Source: an uncultured Alphaproteobacteria bacterium (GTDB lineage Bacteria > Pseudomonadota > Alphaproteobacteria > RF32 > CAG-239). From it: DNA of 64,000 bases. Shown piece after piece: positions 32,075 through 41,261 of this stretch (its first letter is position 1; each line of letters opens with the position of its first letter). The notes under the pieces are model-generated. The model saw only the letters and a program-made list of their open reading frames with translations, was not told the DNA's origin and searched no databases. The position numbers and the translations under genes were made by a program. Location: contig CAKQUG010000003.1 of the NCBI GenBank assembly GCA_934277545.1, positions 1 through 64,000 of the forward strand, in the 5' to 3' direction.

Positions 32075-33826
32075 TTATTCTCCTTGATTTGCGGCTTTCA
32101 GCATAACTTCCGGTGCTTCAATACCCAACAAATACAGCATTAAGGTCAGCACGTCGCGCACCAGCTTAGCCATTTTCAAACGAGAGGCCGCCAGCTCTTG
32201 CGTATCGGCAGTCATAATCGGGCAAGCGTTGTAAAAAGTGCTGAATGTTTGCGCCAAAGTGTAGGCATAATCAGCGATAATGCTCGGCTCTTTGTCTTTT
32301 AAGGCGCGCATAATCACACTGTTTATCTGCGCCAGTTTTAAAGCTAAAACCCGCTCTTCATTGGCTTGTAAAATAACTTTGCCAGCGGTCAGATTATTGG
32401 CCTTTGCCTTGCGCAAAATAGAGTTAATACGGGCTACGGCATATTGAATGTACGGACCGGTTTTGCCTTCAAATTTGGCAAAGTCTTCCAGCTCAAAAAC
32501 ATAGCCCGAAGCAATGGTGTTTTTCAAATCTTGGAATTTGATGGCGGCAACGGCAATTTGTGAAACCAGTTTTTCAATTTCTGCTTCGCCGTAACCTTCA
32601 ACTTCTCCGGCTTTCGGCAGTGATTGGCGGACTTTATCCTTGGACATCTCTATCAAGGTTTCCAAATTCATTACGCCGCCGTCACGGGTTTTAAACGGTT
32701 TGCCATCGGCACCGTTGACCGTACCGAACACAATATGCTCCAGTTCAACATTTGGCGCGATACCAAGTTTTGACACTCCTTCAAACACCTGTTCAAAGTG
32801 CAGGGCTTGGCGGCTGTCGGTAAAATAAACAATTTCTTCAGCCTGCAGCTGGTCAACACGCATTTTGATGGTGGCAATATCGGTGGTGTGATAGGTGTAG
32901 CCGCCGTCAGATTTAATCAAAATTACCGGTGGTTTCGGCTTGTTTCCTTCTTCCAAACGGATAATTTCGGCACCGTTATCCACTTCGGAAATACCTTTTT
33001 CACGCGCCAGTTTTACAATCTCGCCGCAAGTTTCGTGAGCGTCGCTTTCACCCCACCACAAATCAAAATGCACATCCAGTTGTTCATAATTCTTTTTAAT
33101 GGCGTTTACCGACTCGCTGCGCAAATGCTGCCAAGCCTTGCGGTATTCCGGATGGCCTTCTTGCAAAGCTGCGGTGATTTTGCGTGCCGTTTCTTTGGCG
33201 GCTTCATCTTCTTTGCAGCGGATATTGGCTTTTTTATAAAATACGGTAATTTCTTCGATATTATAATTATTTACCTTGGATAAATCGCCGTCTTGATGTA
33301 TAATTTCGGCCAAAATCATACCCATCGGAGTACCCCAATCACCCAAGTGAACGTCTGAAATAACTTTGTTGCCGGCAAAGCGTTCAATGCGTTGAATACT
33401 TTCACCGATAACGCCGGAACGCAGATGGCCGACGTGCATTTCTTTTGCCACATTCGGACCGCCAAAATCCAAAACAACTTTATGCGGATTTTCAGTCATT
33501 CCGCAGCCTAAGCGTTCATCAGCCGCCATTTTATCCATGGTTTCGGCTATAAATTCGTTAGTCAGTTTAATGTTTATAAACCCCGGTCCGTCAACCGAAA
33601 CAGATTCTATTTCCGAATAATTTTTCAGTTCTTCGGCAATAGATTGAGCTATTTCACGCGGATTTTTATGGGCAATTTTTGCCAAAGCCAAAGCTCCGTT
33701 GCATTGAAAATCGCTTAAATCGGCGCGGTCAGATACTTTTACCGCGGCAAAACGGGTGTCTAAGCCCAGCTTTTCAAAAATCTTTGTTAAATCTGCGTTT
33801 AATTTATTTTCCGGTTGAAGATTCAT
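32075..33826 (-). CDS. argS: Arginyl-tRNA synthetase
   Basis: The 583-residue enzyme attaches arginine to tRNA-Arg. An N-terminal Add-1 domain comes first. VVLDFGGPNVAKEMHVGHLRSG holds the HIGH-type motif, FKTRDGGVMNLETL fills the KMSKS position, and the C-terminal DALR anticodon domain ends GIEAPEVML. Length is typical. The start overlaps the upstream lipoprotein gene by 23 bp, so translation is probably coupled, and the membrane gene pair follows on the same transcript. Confidence 0.96.
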   Translation of the reverse strand: MNLQPENKLNADLTKIFEKLGLDTRFAAVKVSDRADLSDFQCNGALALAKIAHKNPREIAQSIAEELKNYSEIESVSVDGPGFINIKLTNEFIAETMDKMAADERLGCGMTENPHKVVLDFGGPNVAKEMHVGHLRSGVIGESIQRIERFAGNKVISDVHLGDWGTPMGMILAEIIHQDGDLSKVNNYNIEEITVFYKKANIRCKEDEAAKETARKITAALQEGHPEYRKAWQHLRSESVNAIKKNYEQLDVHFDLWWGESDAHETCGEIVKLAREKGISEVDNGAEIIRLEEGNKPKPPVILIKSDGGYTYHTTDIATIKMRVDQLQAEEIVYFTDSRQALHFEQVFEGVSKLGIAPNVELEHIVFGTVNGADGKPFKTRDGGVMNLETLIEMSKDKVRQSLPKAGEVEGYGEAEIEKLVSQIAVAAIKFQDLKNTIASGYVFELEDFAKFEGKTGPYIQYAVARINSILRKAKANNLTAGKVILQANEERVLALKLAQINSVIMRALKDKEPSIIADYAYTLAQTFSTFYNACPIMTADTQELAASRLKMAKLVRDVLTLMLYLLGIEAPEVMLKAANQGE

Positions 33827-34172
33827 TTTCTGTTCCTTTTTTGTTTACACATTTATAATAAGCATGACTTGGCAGTAATAATTTGCCGTCAAAGTGAGTT
33901 TTTTGTAAAAATTCGGCATAGTTTCCGGTTCCGTGTTTAACACATTCGGCGGTGGCAAGCTCTTGCAAGTCTTCATCACTGCTCCACAGGCCGTTATAGC
34001 AAACAACGGGCGCGTCAGGTTTTGAAGGACCGCTGTAAAGTTGGCTAATGTCTTGCGTTCCGGGGTTGCGTCGGCGGTCAATATAGGGATTTAACATACC
34101 GCATCCGCACAAAATCAGTAGAAATATCGTGCTTATCACTAATTTTAGACTAGACAATTTAAAAAACTCCAT
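33804..34172 (-). CDS. Hypothetical lipoprotein upstream of argS
   Basis: The 122 residues contain a lipoprotein signal (VISTIFLLILCGC, lipobox LCGC with Cys near 24). A mature part follows with LQELATAECVKHGTGNYAEF and YYKCVNKKG. A conserved-looking pair of cysteines (C-x-n-C) could form a disulfide. The 3' end overlaps argS by 23 bp. I do not recognise the family. The ATG lacks a strong binding site. Confidence 0.6.
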   Translation of the reverse strand: MEFFKLSSLKLVISTIFLLILCGCGMLNPYIDRRRNPGTQDISQLYSGPSKPDAPVVCYNGLWSSDEDLQELATAECVKHGTGNYAEFLQKTHFDGKLLLPSHAYYKCVNKKGTENESSTGK

Positions 34173-34218
34173 TAAATTATACTTTCAGTGAAAGGTATCA
34201 TATACGAAGAATATTAAA

Positions 34219-34818
34219 ATGAAAAGCGAAAATAAATATATTGGTGATGATAAATTTAAAAAATTTTTAGAACACTATAATTGCCCGACACCTTTAGACG
34301 TGGTTAAGCTGCGTTTTGCCGGCGCAATATGCAGCCCGAATACCGAGCTGCGTCCGACAGATGTTATAGCTTCTTTGTGGGAAAATAATCAGGCTCCTCG
34401 TTTGGAAACAAAAAACGAAGCCGAATTGTTTTTCAAATTTTTTATGGGTCTGTGGGATGAAATGTTTGAATTGGTTTCGGCTAACAGCGTTGTTTTGCCG
34501 CGGATTGAACCGACTGCAGATTTGATAGATGTTTGCGAAGAACGCTTTGCCGAATTGGAAATGGGTTTTATTGAAGGCTTTTGGGGCGGTAAAGACGATG
34601 CCAAAATTCCGGCTTATATAGCGGAGGTTGTTGATTCTTTGTCGCAGTTGGCCGAAGTTTATAAATCGCTGGTGAACAAAATTCATCCCGAAAAAGATAA
34701 TAAAAATGTTTTTGACGCAATAATTAAATGTGATAAAATGGCGGCAAAGTCTATAAATATGTTGATTGAACACTATGTATTGCCGCATATTGACAGTTTG
34801 CGTCGTACGGTTAATTAA
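34219..34818 (+). CDS. Hypothetical protein, possibly UPF0149/YecA-like
   Basis: The 199 residues are acidic and helical. FAELEMGFIEGFWGG and the preceding RIEPTADLIDVCEERF recall the UPF0149/YecA-type helical domain (GFxxGF), but the match is weak and the C-terminal SEC-C zinc motif of YecA is absent. No signal peptide is present. It lies 14 bp before the nitroreductase gene, so they may be cotranscribed. Divergent from the lipoprotein/argS transcript. Confidence 0.5.
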   Translation: MKSENKYIGDDKFKKFLEHYNCPTPLDVVKLRFAGAICSPNTELRPTDVIASLWENNQAPRLETKNEAELFFKFFMGLWDEMFELVSANSVVLPRIEPTADLIDVCEERFAELEMGFIEGFWGGKDDAKIPAYIAEVVDSLSQLAEVYKSLVNKIHPEKDNKNVFDAIIKCDKMAAKSINMLIEHYVLPHIDSLRRTVN

Positions 34819-34832
34819 GGAGAAAAATAAAA

Positions 34833-35369
34833 ATGGAATTGTTAGAAGGTTTGAAAACTCGTCGTTCGGTTCGTATGTATGACACGACAAAAAAAATTCC
34901 GCACGAGGATATTGAAAAAATTTTGGAGGCGGTGTCATATTCTCCGTCTGCTCACAATAAACAGCCGTGGGAATTTTTGGTAATTGAAGATGCTGAAAAA
35001 TTAGCATCTTTACGCACTGTTCAGCCATGGACGTCTTTTGCTAAAAACGCGTCTTGCGCCATTATTGTTTGCAGTAACACCGACGAGTCGTTTCATCGGG
35101 ATAAAGAAAATGAAAAATGGTCGTATGCCGATGTTGACGGAACTATCGCCGCTTATGGTGTGTTGCTTGCCGCCCACGCTTTAGGTTATGGCGCTTGTTT
35201 TTGCGGTGCCGCACCGATGCCGTTGATTATTGAAAATCTGCAGGAAAAATTGCATATTCCGGCAAATATGCGTCCGATTGCAATTATTCCGATGGGTGTG
35301 CCGACAGAAGAGCCGAAACAACCGGCAAGCCGCTATAATCCGCAAAAAGTTCATTGGGAAAAATGGTAA
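34833..35369 (+). CDS. Nitroreductase-family flavoprotein
   Basis: The 178 residues match small FMN-dependent nitroreductases. There is an N-terminal LKTRRSVRMYD (FMN phosphate-binding arginines), PSAHNKQPWEFLVI, and a C-terminal GACFCGAAPMP with IPMGVPTEEPK. These enzymes reduce nitro compounds, quinones or flavins using NAD(P)H. An AAGGAG binding site precedes the ATG. The physiological substrate cannot be told. Confidence 0.88.
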   Translation: MELLEGLKTRRSVRMYDTTKKIPHEDIEKILEAVSYSPSAHNKQPWEFLVIEDAEKLASLRTVQPWTSFAKNASCAIIVCSNTDESFHRDKENEKWSYADVDGTIAAYGVLLAAHALGYGACFCGAAPMPLIIENLQEKLHIPANMRPIAIIPMGVPTEEPKQPASRYNPQKVHWEKW

Positions 35370-35399
35370 TATTCCCTTATATTATAAAGGAATCGAAAA

Positions 35400-36008
35400 A
35401 TGAAAAAACTTTTATTTGCCGCAATGCTTATCGCCGGTTCAGCGCATGCTGAAAATGCTGATTTGAATAAAATTGAAAACTATTTAAACAACATCAGCAC
35501 TTTGGAAGCCGGATTTGTGCAAATGTCCAGCAACGGTGGTTCGGCAGAAGGGAAAATTTATATTGAAAAGCCCAGCAAAATTCGTATGGAATATACGGCT
35601 CCCGACCAGCTTTTAATCGTTGGCAACGGAGAGTATATTATCTATAACGATAAAGAGCTGGACCAAATTACCAACATAGATTACAAAGATATTCCGGCAA
35701 CCATGATTTTGAGCAATAAAATCAAATTTGACGGCAAAAATTTGAAAGTTACCGATTTTTACAAAGACGGCGGACAGACGGCCGTAACTGTTGAAATGCC
35801 AAATTCTCCGGGGGTTAAGCCGATTACTTTGATTTTTGATAATTCGCCGTTTCGTTTGAAACAATGGAAAGTTATTGACCAGCAAAATATTGAAGTAACA
35901 ATTTCTTTGTTTGACGCCGAACAGGATAAAAAATTGAGCGAGAATTTATTTAAGTTTAGTAAAAAGTCCGAAAAAAGTTCTGCGTCGTCAGCAAGTCGCC
36001 GGAAGTAA
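35400..36008 (+). CDS. lolA: Outer-membrane lipoprotein carrier protein LolA
   Basis: The 202 residues begin with a signal peptide (LLFAAMLIAGSAHA). The LolA fold follows: LNNISTLEAGFVQMSSNGGSAEGKIYIEKPSKIRMEY, then LLIVGNGEYIIYNDKELDQ. LolA ferries lipoproteins through the periplasm from the LolCDE exporter to the outer membrane. Length is typical. The C-terminus ends in a Ser/Lys/Arg-rich tail, slightly longer than usual. It opens a compact four-gene run to 38206. Confidence 0.88.
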   Translation: MKKLLFAAMLIAGSAHAENADLNKIENYLNNISTLEAGFVQMSSNGGSAEGKIYIEKPSKIRMEYTAPDQLLIVGNGEYIIYNDKELDQITNIDYKDIPATMILSNKIKFDGKNLKVTDFYKDGGQTAVTVEMPNSPGVKPITLIFDNSPFRLKQWKVIDQQNIEVTISLFDAEQDKKLSENLFKFSKKSEKSSASSASRRK

Positions 36009-36012
36009 AATA

Positions 36013-36522
36013 ATGAAAAAAGTTTGGTTTTATGTTTGGCTCGGGTTGGCGGTGTATTCGAATACATCTTTTGCCAAAGACAATGTTAAAACTATAGATG
36101 AACTTAATTGCAGCGCCGATGGAACTTATTGCGAACGTGAGGGCGGACGGCCGTTTACGGGGCAGGTTTCGCGCTACGACGGCGAGAAAAAAGTGGTCTC
36201 AACCTACCAAAGCGGCAGGCTTAGCGGGTTGACCACAGTTTGGAACGCCGAGGGCAAAATAGCCGGCAAAACCTATTATAAAAACGGAAAGAAAAACGGT
36301 GTGGAGAAAATTTTTTATGATAACCGCACTATCAAGTCGTTTGCCGAATATAAAGACGGATATTTGCATGGCAAAGTGGAATATTACACCGAAAAAGGCA
36401 AGCTAAAAGGGCGTTTGAGCTATAAAAACGGATATTTTGAAAAGGGCTACTGCGTGGTTGACGGGCAAAAACAAGAAATCAGAGCCGCACGCACAACCGA
36501 AATTATGACATGCGGGGATTGA
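36013..36522 (+). CDS. Secreted MORN-repeat protein
   Basis: The 169 residues have a signal peptide (VWLGLAVYSNTSFA) and MORN-type/YwqK-like repeats. Examples are SGLTTVWNAEGKIAGKTYYKNGKKNG, FYDNRTIKSFAEYKDGYLHG and YYTEKGKLKGRLSYKNGYF. MORN repeats make beta-hairpin solenoids for protein or lipid binding. Cysteines at CSADGTYCERE and near the C-terminus may form disulfides. It starts 4 bp after lolA and its stop overlaps the next start (TGATG), so it belongs to this operon. Role unknown. Confidence 0.8.
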   Translation: MKKVWFYVWLGLAVYSNTSFAKDNVKTIDELNCSADGTYCEREGGRPFTGQVSRYDGEKKVVSTYQSGRLSGLTTVWNAEGKIAGKTYYKNGKKNGVEKIFYDNRTIKSFAEYKDGYLHGKVEYYTEKGKLKGRLSYKNGYFEKGYCVVDGQKQEIRAARTTEIMTCGD

Positions 36523-37379
36523 TGAAAACTGGTTTGGTTTTAGAGGGCGGAGCGCAGCGTGCCATATATACTGCCGGTGTTTTGGACGTGTTTATGGAAA
36601 ACGGCATAACGTTTGACGGCGTTATCGGCGTTTCGGCCGGAGCAATTCACGGCTGTTCGTTTGTTTCGGGACAGCATCGGCGCAGTATTGATTATACTTT
36701 GGCTTATGCCGGAGATAAAAACTATATGAGCTGGTATTCATTTTTGACAACCGGAAATATGGTTAATGAGGAGTTTTGCTATCATACTCTGCCGGAAAAA
36801 CTTTTTCCGTTTGACCACAAAACTTTTGAGGCAAACAACACGGATTTTTATGCTGTGTGTAGTAATTTGCAAACAGGGCAGGCGGAATATGTCAAATGCG
36901 CAAAAATGGATAAGACCGGGTTGGCCTATTTGCGGGCATCGGCTTCTATGCCTTTTGTTTCGCGGATTTCAGAAATCGGCGGAAAAAAATATTTGGACGG
37001 CGGAATTTGCGACAGCATTCCTTTGCGCGCGTTTCAAAAAATGGGCTATGAGCGTTGCGTGGTGGTGCAGACCAGAGCCGCCGGATACCAAAAAAAGCCA
37101 AACAAGCTGGGGTGGCTGGCGCCGCTGGTGTATCGCAAATATCCAAAGTTTGCCGCCGCCATAAAAAATAGGCATATAATGTATAACAACGAGCTGGAGC
37201 AGATTGAACAGGCGCAAAAAAACGGCGCGGCGTTTGTTATCCGTCCGAGTAAGAATGTTAAAATTCATCATATGGAAACAGATAAAAAAGTGTTGCAGGC
37301 GGTTTATGACTTGGGGCGCGGCGACGCTATAAAACTTTTGCCGGAACTGAAAAAATTTTTAAAAGAGGCTAAAAAATAA
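36522..37379 (+). CDS. Patatin-like phospholipase
   Basis: The 285 residues begin MKTGLVLEGGAQRAIYTAGV, giving the oxyanion GGxxR. The nucleophile elbow GVSAG (Ser near residue 43) comes next, and LDGGICDSIPL supplies the catalytic aspartate of the Ser-Asp dyad. It resembles the YjjU group of bacterial patatins, which hydrolyse acyl lipids. I prefer ATG 36522, in a TGATG stop-start overlap, over ATG 36510. The stop overlaps the next ATG (TAATG), so coupling is strong. No signal peptide; probably cytoplasmic or membrane-associated. Confidence 0.85.
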   Translation: MKTGLVLEGGAQRAIYTAGVLDVFMENGITFDGVIGVSAGAIHGCSFVSGQHRRSIDYTLAYAGDKNYMSWYSFLTTGNMVNEEFCYHTLPEKLFPFDHKTFEANNTDFYAVCSNLQTGQAEYVKCAKMDKTGLAYLRASASMPFVSRISEIGGKKYLDGGICDSIPLRAFQKMGYERCVVVQTRAAGYQKKPNKLGWLAPLVYRKYPKFAAAIKNRHIMYNNELEQIEQAQKNGAAFVIRPSKNVKIHHMETDKKVLQAVYDLGRGDAIKLLPELKKFLKEAKK

Positions 37380-38206
37380 TGCAGAATTTTACTTATCATA
37401 CGCATAATCATGAACAAGATTTTGACGGACATCAAAGCGCCGAAGAAATGATTGCCGCCGCCGAAGAAAAAGGTTTTGCGGAAATCGGGGTTTCAAATCA
37501 TTTGATATGTCATAAAAATTTGCGTATTGAAAACGGCTATCAGCCGATGTTTCGGCAAGATTTTAAGAGCGGTGAGGAGTGTTACAAAAAACATATTGAG
37601 CTGATACGGCAAGCAGCGGAAAAACACCGTATAAAAGTGCGGGTCGGTTTTGAGGTGGATTTTTTCCCGTCGGCATATTGGCGTGATAATTTTGAAAAAA
37701 TGCTCAAAAATCTGGACGTCGATTATCTTATTGGTTCAACGCATTTTATCCGCTCGGCAGACGAGAGTTTTTTGTGCAATATTTATCATATGAAATATCA
37801 TCCGGATTTGCCGCAACAGCCTGAATTTAAGGAATATCTGCGCAACTATTGGCGCAACATTGTCGCGGCTGTGGAAAGCGGATATTTTACTTTTATCGCT
37901 CATGTTGACTATATCACGATTTTTAATTTGTGCGTTGAGCCGGAATGGGACGAGTATAAATGGCGAGTGATTGAGGCGTTGGCAAAGCATAAGCAGCCGT
38001 TTGAGCTGAACACCAGCGGCTATAACCGCATAGATATGCAGCACCCGACGACCTGGATGTTAGAAGAGCTGAACAAACGCGGCGTACCGGTTATTATCAG
38101 CGACGACGCGCACGATGTTTCTATGCTGGGACAGCACTTTGAACGTGCCGAAAAACTGCTTTCCGAGCTTGGTTACACCAATCGTTTCAACCCGTTTAAG
38201 GTTTAA
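37379..38206 (+). CDS. PHP-domain histidinol-phosphatase family protein
   Basis: The 275 residues show the PHP metal centre. HTHNHEQDFDGH is at the N-terminus, GVSNHL and GFEVDFFP in the middle, then FIAHVDY and SDDAHD near the C-terminus. Length and motif order match HisK-type histidinol-phosphatase, but PHP enzymes act on several phosphoesters and no other his gene is here. It is the last gene of the lolA run and converges on a glycosyltransferase gene 4 bp away. Confidence 0.82.
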   Translation: MQNFTYHTHNHEQDFDGHQSAEEMIAAAEEKGFAEIGVSNHLICHKNLRIENGYQPMFRQDFKSGEECYKKHIELIRQAAEKHRIKVRVGFEVDFFPSAYWRDNFEKMLKNLDVDYLIGSTHFIRSADESFLCNIYHMKYHPDLPQQPEFKEYLRNYWRNIVAAVESGYFTFIAHVDYITIFNLCVEPEWDEYKWRVIEALAKHKQPFELNTSGYNRIDMQHPTTWMLEELNKRGVPVIISDDAHDVSMLGQHFERAEKLLSELGYTNRFNPFKV

Positions 38207-38209
38207 AGG

Positions 38210-39412
38210 CTATCTTTTTTTATACCAAAAAGGAATTCCAAAAAGTTTTAAAACTTTTTTGTCGCCTTGTTTTTCTTTGGTTATAGGACGCAAATATTGT
38301 CTTACTTTTTGCCAAAATTTAAGACGCTTAAATTGTTTTTGAAAATTTGGGCTGTTTTGGTAGATTTTTTGATATACAGCTTCAACATCTTGTATGTAGT
38401 CTTTATCAATAAAACGTTCTTTGGCAGATTGGAAAGCCTTATTTCCGAGTTCTTGACGCAAAGATTGGTTTTCAAAGAGCAATTTTAATTTTTGTGTGTA
38501 TTCATTTTGTGATTTTGCAAAAAATCCGCCATTAGCAATGGTGTCTTTGTGCGCATTTTGTTTGCGTGATTTGTGTCCCAGGCATGGCAAGTTGTGAATC
38601 ATTGCTTCAGCAAAAACGTAGCCGAAAGTTTCGCCGTCTCTGCGTCCATGGGCAAAAATATCTAAGGTGTTCAAAAATTTAGAAATCATGGTGCGGTCGT
38701 TGCTGTGTGGCAACTGGATAAAGTTTTTAATTCCCAGTTTTTTTGCTTGTTCGCTATATTTTTGACCACCTCCGAGAATAATAAAATATCGGTCAGACGC
38801 CTGCAGCTTGGCAAAACTGTTTAAAGGAATCGGTGAAAAAATATCATTGGCGTTGCGTTGATGAAATCCCGCTACAACAGCATTTTGCGGAATATGCAGT
38901 TCATCGCGTAAATTATCATTGCTTAAAGGTAAAGAGACACCGACCGGTACAACGGAGCTTAGTTGATAGATTCCACCTAGTTTGGCATTGCGTTTACGCA
39001 TCCATTCTGACAAGAAAAAAGTATGATAAATATTAGCCGAAGTGTCGGCATAATGTCCTAAATGCACACTGTGAATAACCGGTTTTTTTATCAGATAGAA
39101 CGGCCACTGTTTTTCTCCGGATATAGCGCTTTGGATTAAATCGTAATTATTTTCATTGAACAGTTCATAAAAATTACTGTCCAACCATTTACCGTTTTCT
39201 TTTTCATCATAGCCGGAGCAGTTTACTTTTATCAATTTTACCCCGTTATCTGTTAAAAATTTTGCACGGAATTTATCGGTGTTGCCGGTGTAAAAATAAT
39301 CGACCGAAAATTTTTGTTTATCAATGCGAGCTGCAATATTTTGCAACCAAAGTTCCGTGCCTCCGCAAGATAATCCATCTTGTTTTATAAACGCCAATCT
39401 GATTTTAGTCAT
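38210..39412 (-). CDS. GT4 family glycosyltransferase
   Basis: The 400 residues from ATG 39412 (GGAG 6 bp upstream) have a GT-B fold. CGGTELWLQNIAARI is at the N-terminus. ILGGGQKYSEQAKKLGI and then ETFGYVFAEAM provide the E-x7-E donor signature of GT4. The tail VLKLFGIPFWYKKR resembles the KLFG-type tails of glycosyltransferases at 4221-6297. It is the 3' member of a five-gene minus-strand run. Donor and acceptor are unknown. Confidence 0.85.
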   Translation of the reverse strand: MTKIRLAFIKQDGLSCGGTELWLQNIAARIDKQKFSVDYFYTGNTDKFRAKFLTDNGVKLIKVNCSGYDEKENGKWLDSNFYELFNENNYDLIQSAISGEKQWPFYLIKKPVIHSVHLGHYADTSANIYHTFFLSEWMRKRNAKLGGIYQLSSVVPVGVSLPLSNDNLRDELHIPQNAVVAGFHQRNANDIFSPIPLNSFAKLQASDRYFIILGGGQKYSEQAKKLGIKNFIQLPHSNDRTMISKFLNTLDIFAHGRRDGETFGYVFAEAMIHNLPCLGHKSRKQNAHKDTIANGGFFAKSQNEYTQKLKLLFENQSLRQELGNKAFQSAKERFIDKDYIQDVEAVYQKIYQNSPNFQKQFKRLKFWQKVRQYLRPITKEKQGDKKVLKLFGIPFWYKKR

Positions 39413-40268
39413 TATAATCTCCAAATTTTTTCATAGCTAAAGCAAATTTATTATGTTTGCCGCCCCACTGCGCCCCGCCTATAATGTGTAACCATTTATC
39501 GTCTATAATTTCAATAGCATTGTTATAAATAAATTCATCCAACTCTTTGTAATTTAAAGAGTTATATTCTATGTTTTCGTCTGTGTGCAAGTTTATATAA
39601 TGTTCAGGCAAAGTTTTCCATAAATTTTTATCAAGGTTTTTATAAATAGCCTGATAATTGCCGCCGCCGGTATCAAGTAGCTTGTGGTTATAGCGACATG
39701 GCAGAAAATTGACGGTTTTAGTTTTCATAAAATCAAAGCTGTAAAAACTGAAAGCAGCCCAAGGGTACCAGCAGTTAAATCTTTCTCTGATTGCACCACA
39801 AAGAGGTGTCATAAAATATTTGCTTAAATCAATAGGTTTTATCGGGAAAATATCGTGGTCGATAAAAGCAAAGTTGTTTTTACGTTTTTTAATGAGATTC
39901 TTATAAATCCAGTTCAGCGCATAACCGTGGCTATGACTGGGACCAACGTACAAAAATTGAGGTAAGCGATAATAAGTGATGTTATGCGTTTGGCAAAATT
40001 CAAAAATTTTATCGGCAATTTCAAGATTGTTTGAATTGTCGCAAATTATATAGTGGTATTGGTTTTGCTGTAAATTTTTTTGCATAAATTGATATTGAGT
40101 TTCAATCAGTTTAGAATCATTGAAAGCGACCACAAAAATATCTAACATTTTGGGAGTTTCAAAATCAGAAGCTGTAAAAACATTCAGCGGTTTTGTTTTG
40201 ATGAGAGCATAAATATAGTTTATGCCTCTTTTAATTAGTTTAGAAATTTTATGCAGTTGTTTACTCAT
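39405..40268 (-). CDS. Glycosyltransferase-like protein
   Basis: The 287 residues have a GT-A-like layout: MLDIFVVAFNDSKLIETQY, then YHYIICDNSNN, and FAFIDHDIFPIKPIDL with DHD as the probable metal-binding motif. The N-terminal 40 residues are basic and may touch the membrane. It overlaps the downstream GT4 gene by 8 bp. The family is broad and the specificity is not readable. Composition is AT-rich. Confidence 0.7.
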   Translation of the reverse strand: MSKQLHKISKLIKRGINYIYALIKTKPLNVFTASDFETPKMLDIFVVAFNDSKLIETQYQFMQKNLQQNQYHYIICDNSNNLEIADKIFEFCQTHNITYYRLPQFLYVGPSHSHGYALNWIYKNLIKKRKNNFAFIDHDIFPIKPIDLSKYFMTPLCGAIRERFNCWYPWAAFSFYSFDFMKTKTVNFLPCRYNHKLLDTGGGNYQAIYKNLDKNLWKTLPEHYINLHTDENIEYNSLNYKELDEFIYNNAIEIIDDKWLHIIGGAQWGGKHNKFALAMKKFGDYND

Positions 40269-40277
40269 TGTTTTTTC

Positions 40278-41258
40278 CTATAATTTTGCAACTAATTCAG
40301 CCAAACTCAGCAGTTGATGATTAGCCAGCCACCAAATAATTTTGAAACGAAGGCGCATTAAATTCGGCTGAAAAACATTTAGGGTTTTAAGTTCTGAAAG
40401 ATAATCTAATTCCTGAGAAATTTTAGACTTGTTCTTTCGCAAAGCATAAAGCAAATGTTCACGAAACAAAATTTTTTCGCTCAAATATTTTTGACATTCT
40501 TTTTTTAATAATTCATCAGAGCTGCGCAAACAATAATCTTGAATTATGGCGGTTATTTTTTCTTCAATTTTAAGTCTGTTGCCGCGGATTTTTGCTTCAT
40601 CGGCTTGGTGCATAATAGATTGAGGATTTTGCATATAATAATATAGTACGTTGTCAAGCATGGCGATACTTGAAATTTTCAGTAATACACTGAGAGAATA
40701 CACATCATCTTCACCCTGTTTTAAATTGCAAAATGAAATATTTTTGATTTTATCAGTGCGATAAATTTTGTTCCAAATCAAAATTCCAGTTTTTATTTTT
40801 CTATGAATAAAACTTAATAGAGGTGTTTTACATAATTTACAATCAGAATCAACCATGTAATTATTATAGATGATTTTTGTGTTGGGGTAAACTTCTTGAT
40901 ATTTGAAACAGCCCATATCGGCATTTGATTTTTCCATGACATTTTGCAAAATTTCTAAAGTTTGCGGATGCCAAATATCATCACTATCCAGATACATGAG
41001 ATATTTTCCGGTTGTTTGCTGCAGTCCTGTATTACGCGCGGTGCTGACGCCGGAATTTTGTTGGTTTATGATATGAAAACGGGCGTCTTTGGCGGCGTAT
41101 TCTTCAAGAATTTGCGCTGAATTGTCGCTTGAGCCGTCGTTGACGCAAATGGCTTCCCAATTTTTATAAGTTTGCGCCAACACGCTGTCCAAGCAAGCGC
41201 GCAGATATTTTTCCGCATTATAAACGGGAATGACAATAGAAATTAAAGGCTCGGTCAT
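40278..41258 (-). CDS. GT2 family glycosyltransferase
   Basis: The 326-residue protein is a standard GT2 enzyme. It has LISIVIPVYNAEKYLRACLDSVLAQTYKN, donor loop VNDGSSDNS, STARNTGLQQTTG and YLDSDDIW with the DxD motif. QGEDDVYSLSVL supplies the ED of the acceptor side. The C-terminal 100 residues are helical and variable. It lies between two other glycosyltransferase genes with gaps of 3-9 bp, so all three should be cotranscribed for one glycan. Confidence 0.88.
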   Translation of the reverse strand: MTEPLISIVIPVYNAEKYLRACLDSVLAQTYKNWEAICVNDGSSDNSAQILEEYAAKDARFHIINQQNSGVSTARNTGLQQTTGKYLMYLDSDDIWHPQTLEILQNVMEKSNADMGCFKYQEVYPNTKIIYNNYMVDSDCKLCKTPLLSFIHRKIKTGILIWNKIYRTDKIKNISFCNLKQGEDDVYSLSVLLKISSIAMLDNVLYYYMQNPQSIMHQADEAKIRGNRLKIEEKITAIIQDYCLRSSDELLKKECQKYLSEKILFREHLLYALRKNKSKISQELDYLSELKTLNVFQPNLMRLRFKIIWWLANHQLLSLAELVAKL

Positions 41259-41261
41259 ATC

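Noticed and set aside
32798..33283. A 161-codon + strand frame opposite argS
   Set aside because: It is antisense to conserved argS motifs and lacks a binding site.
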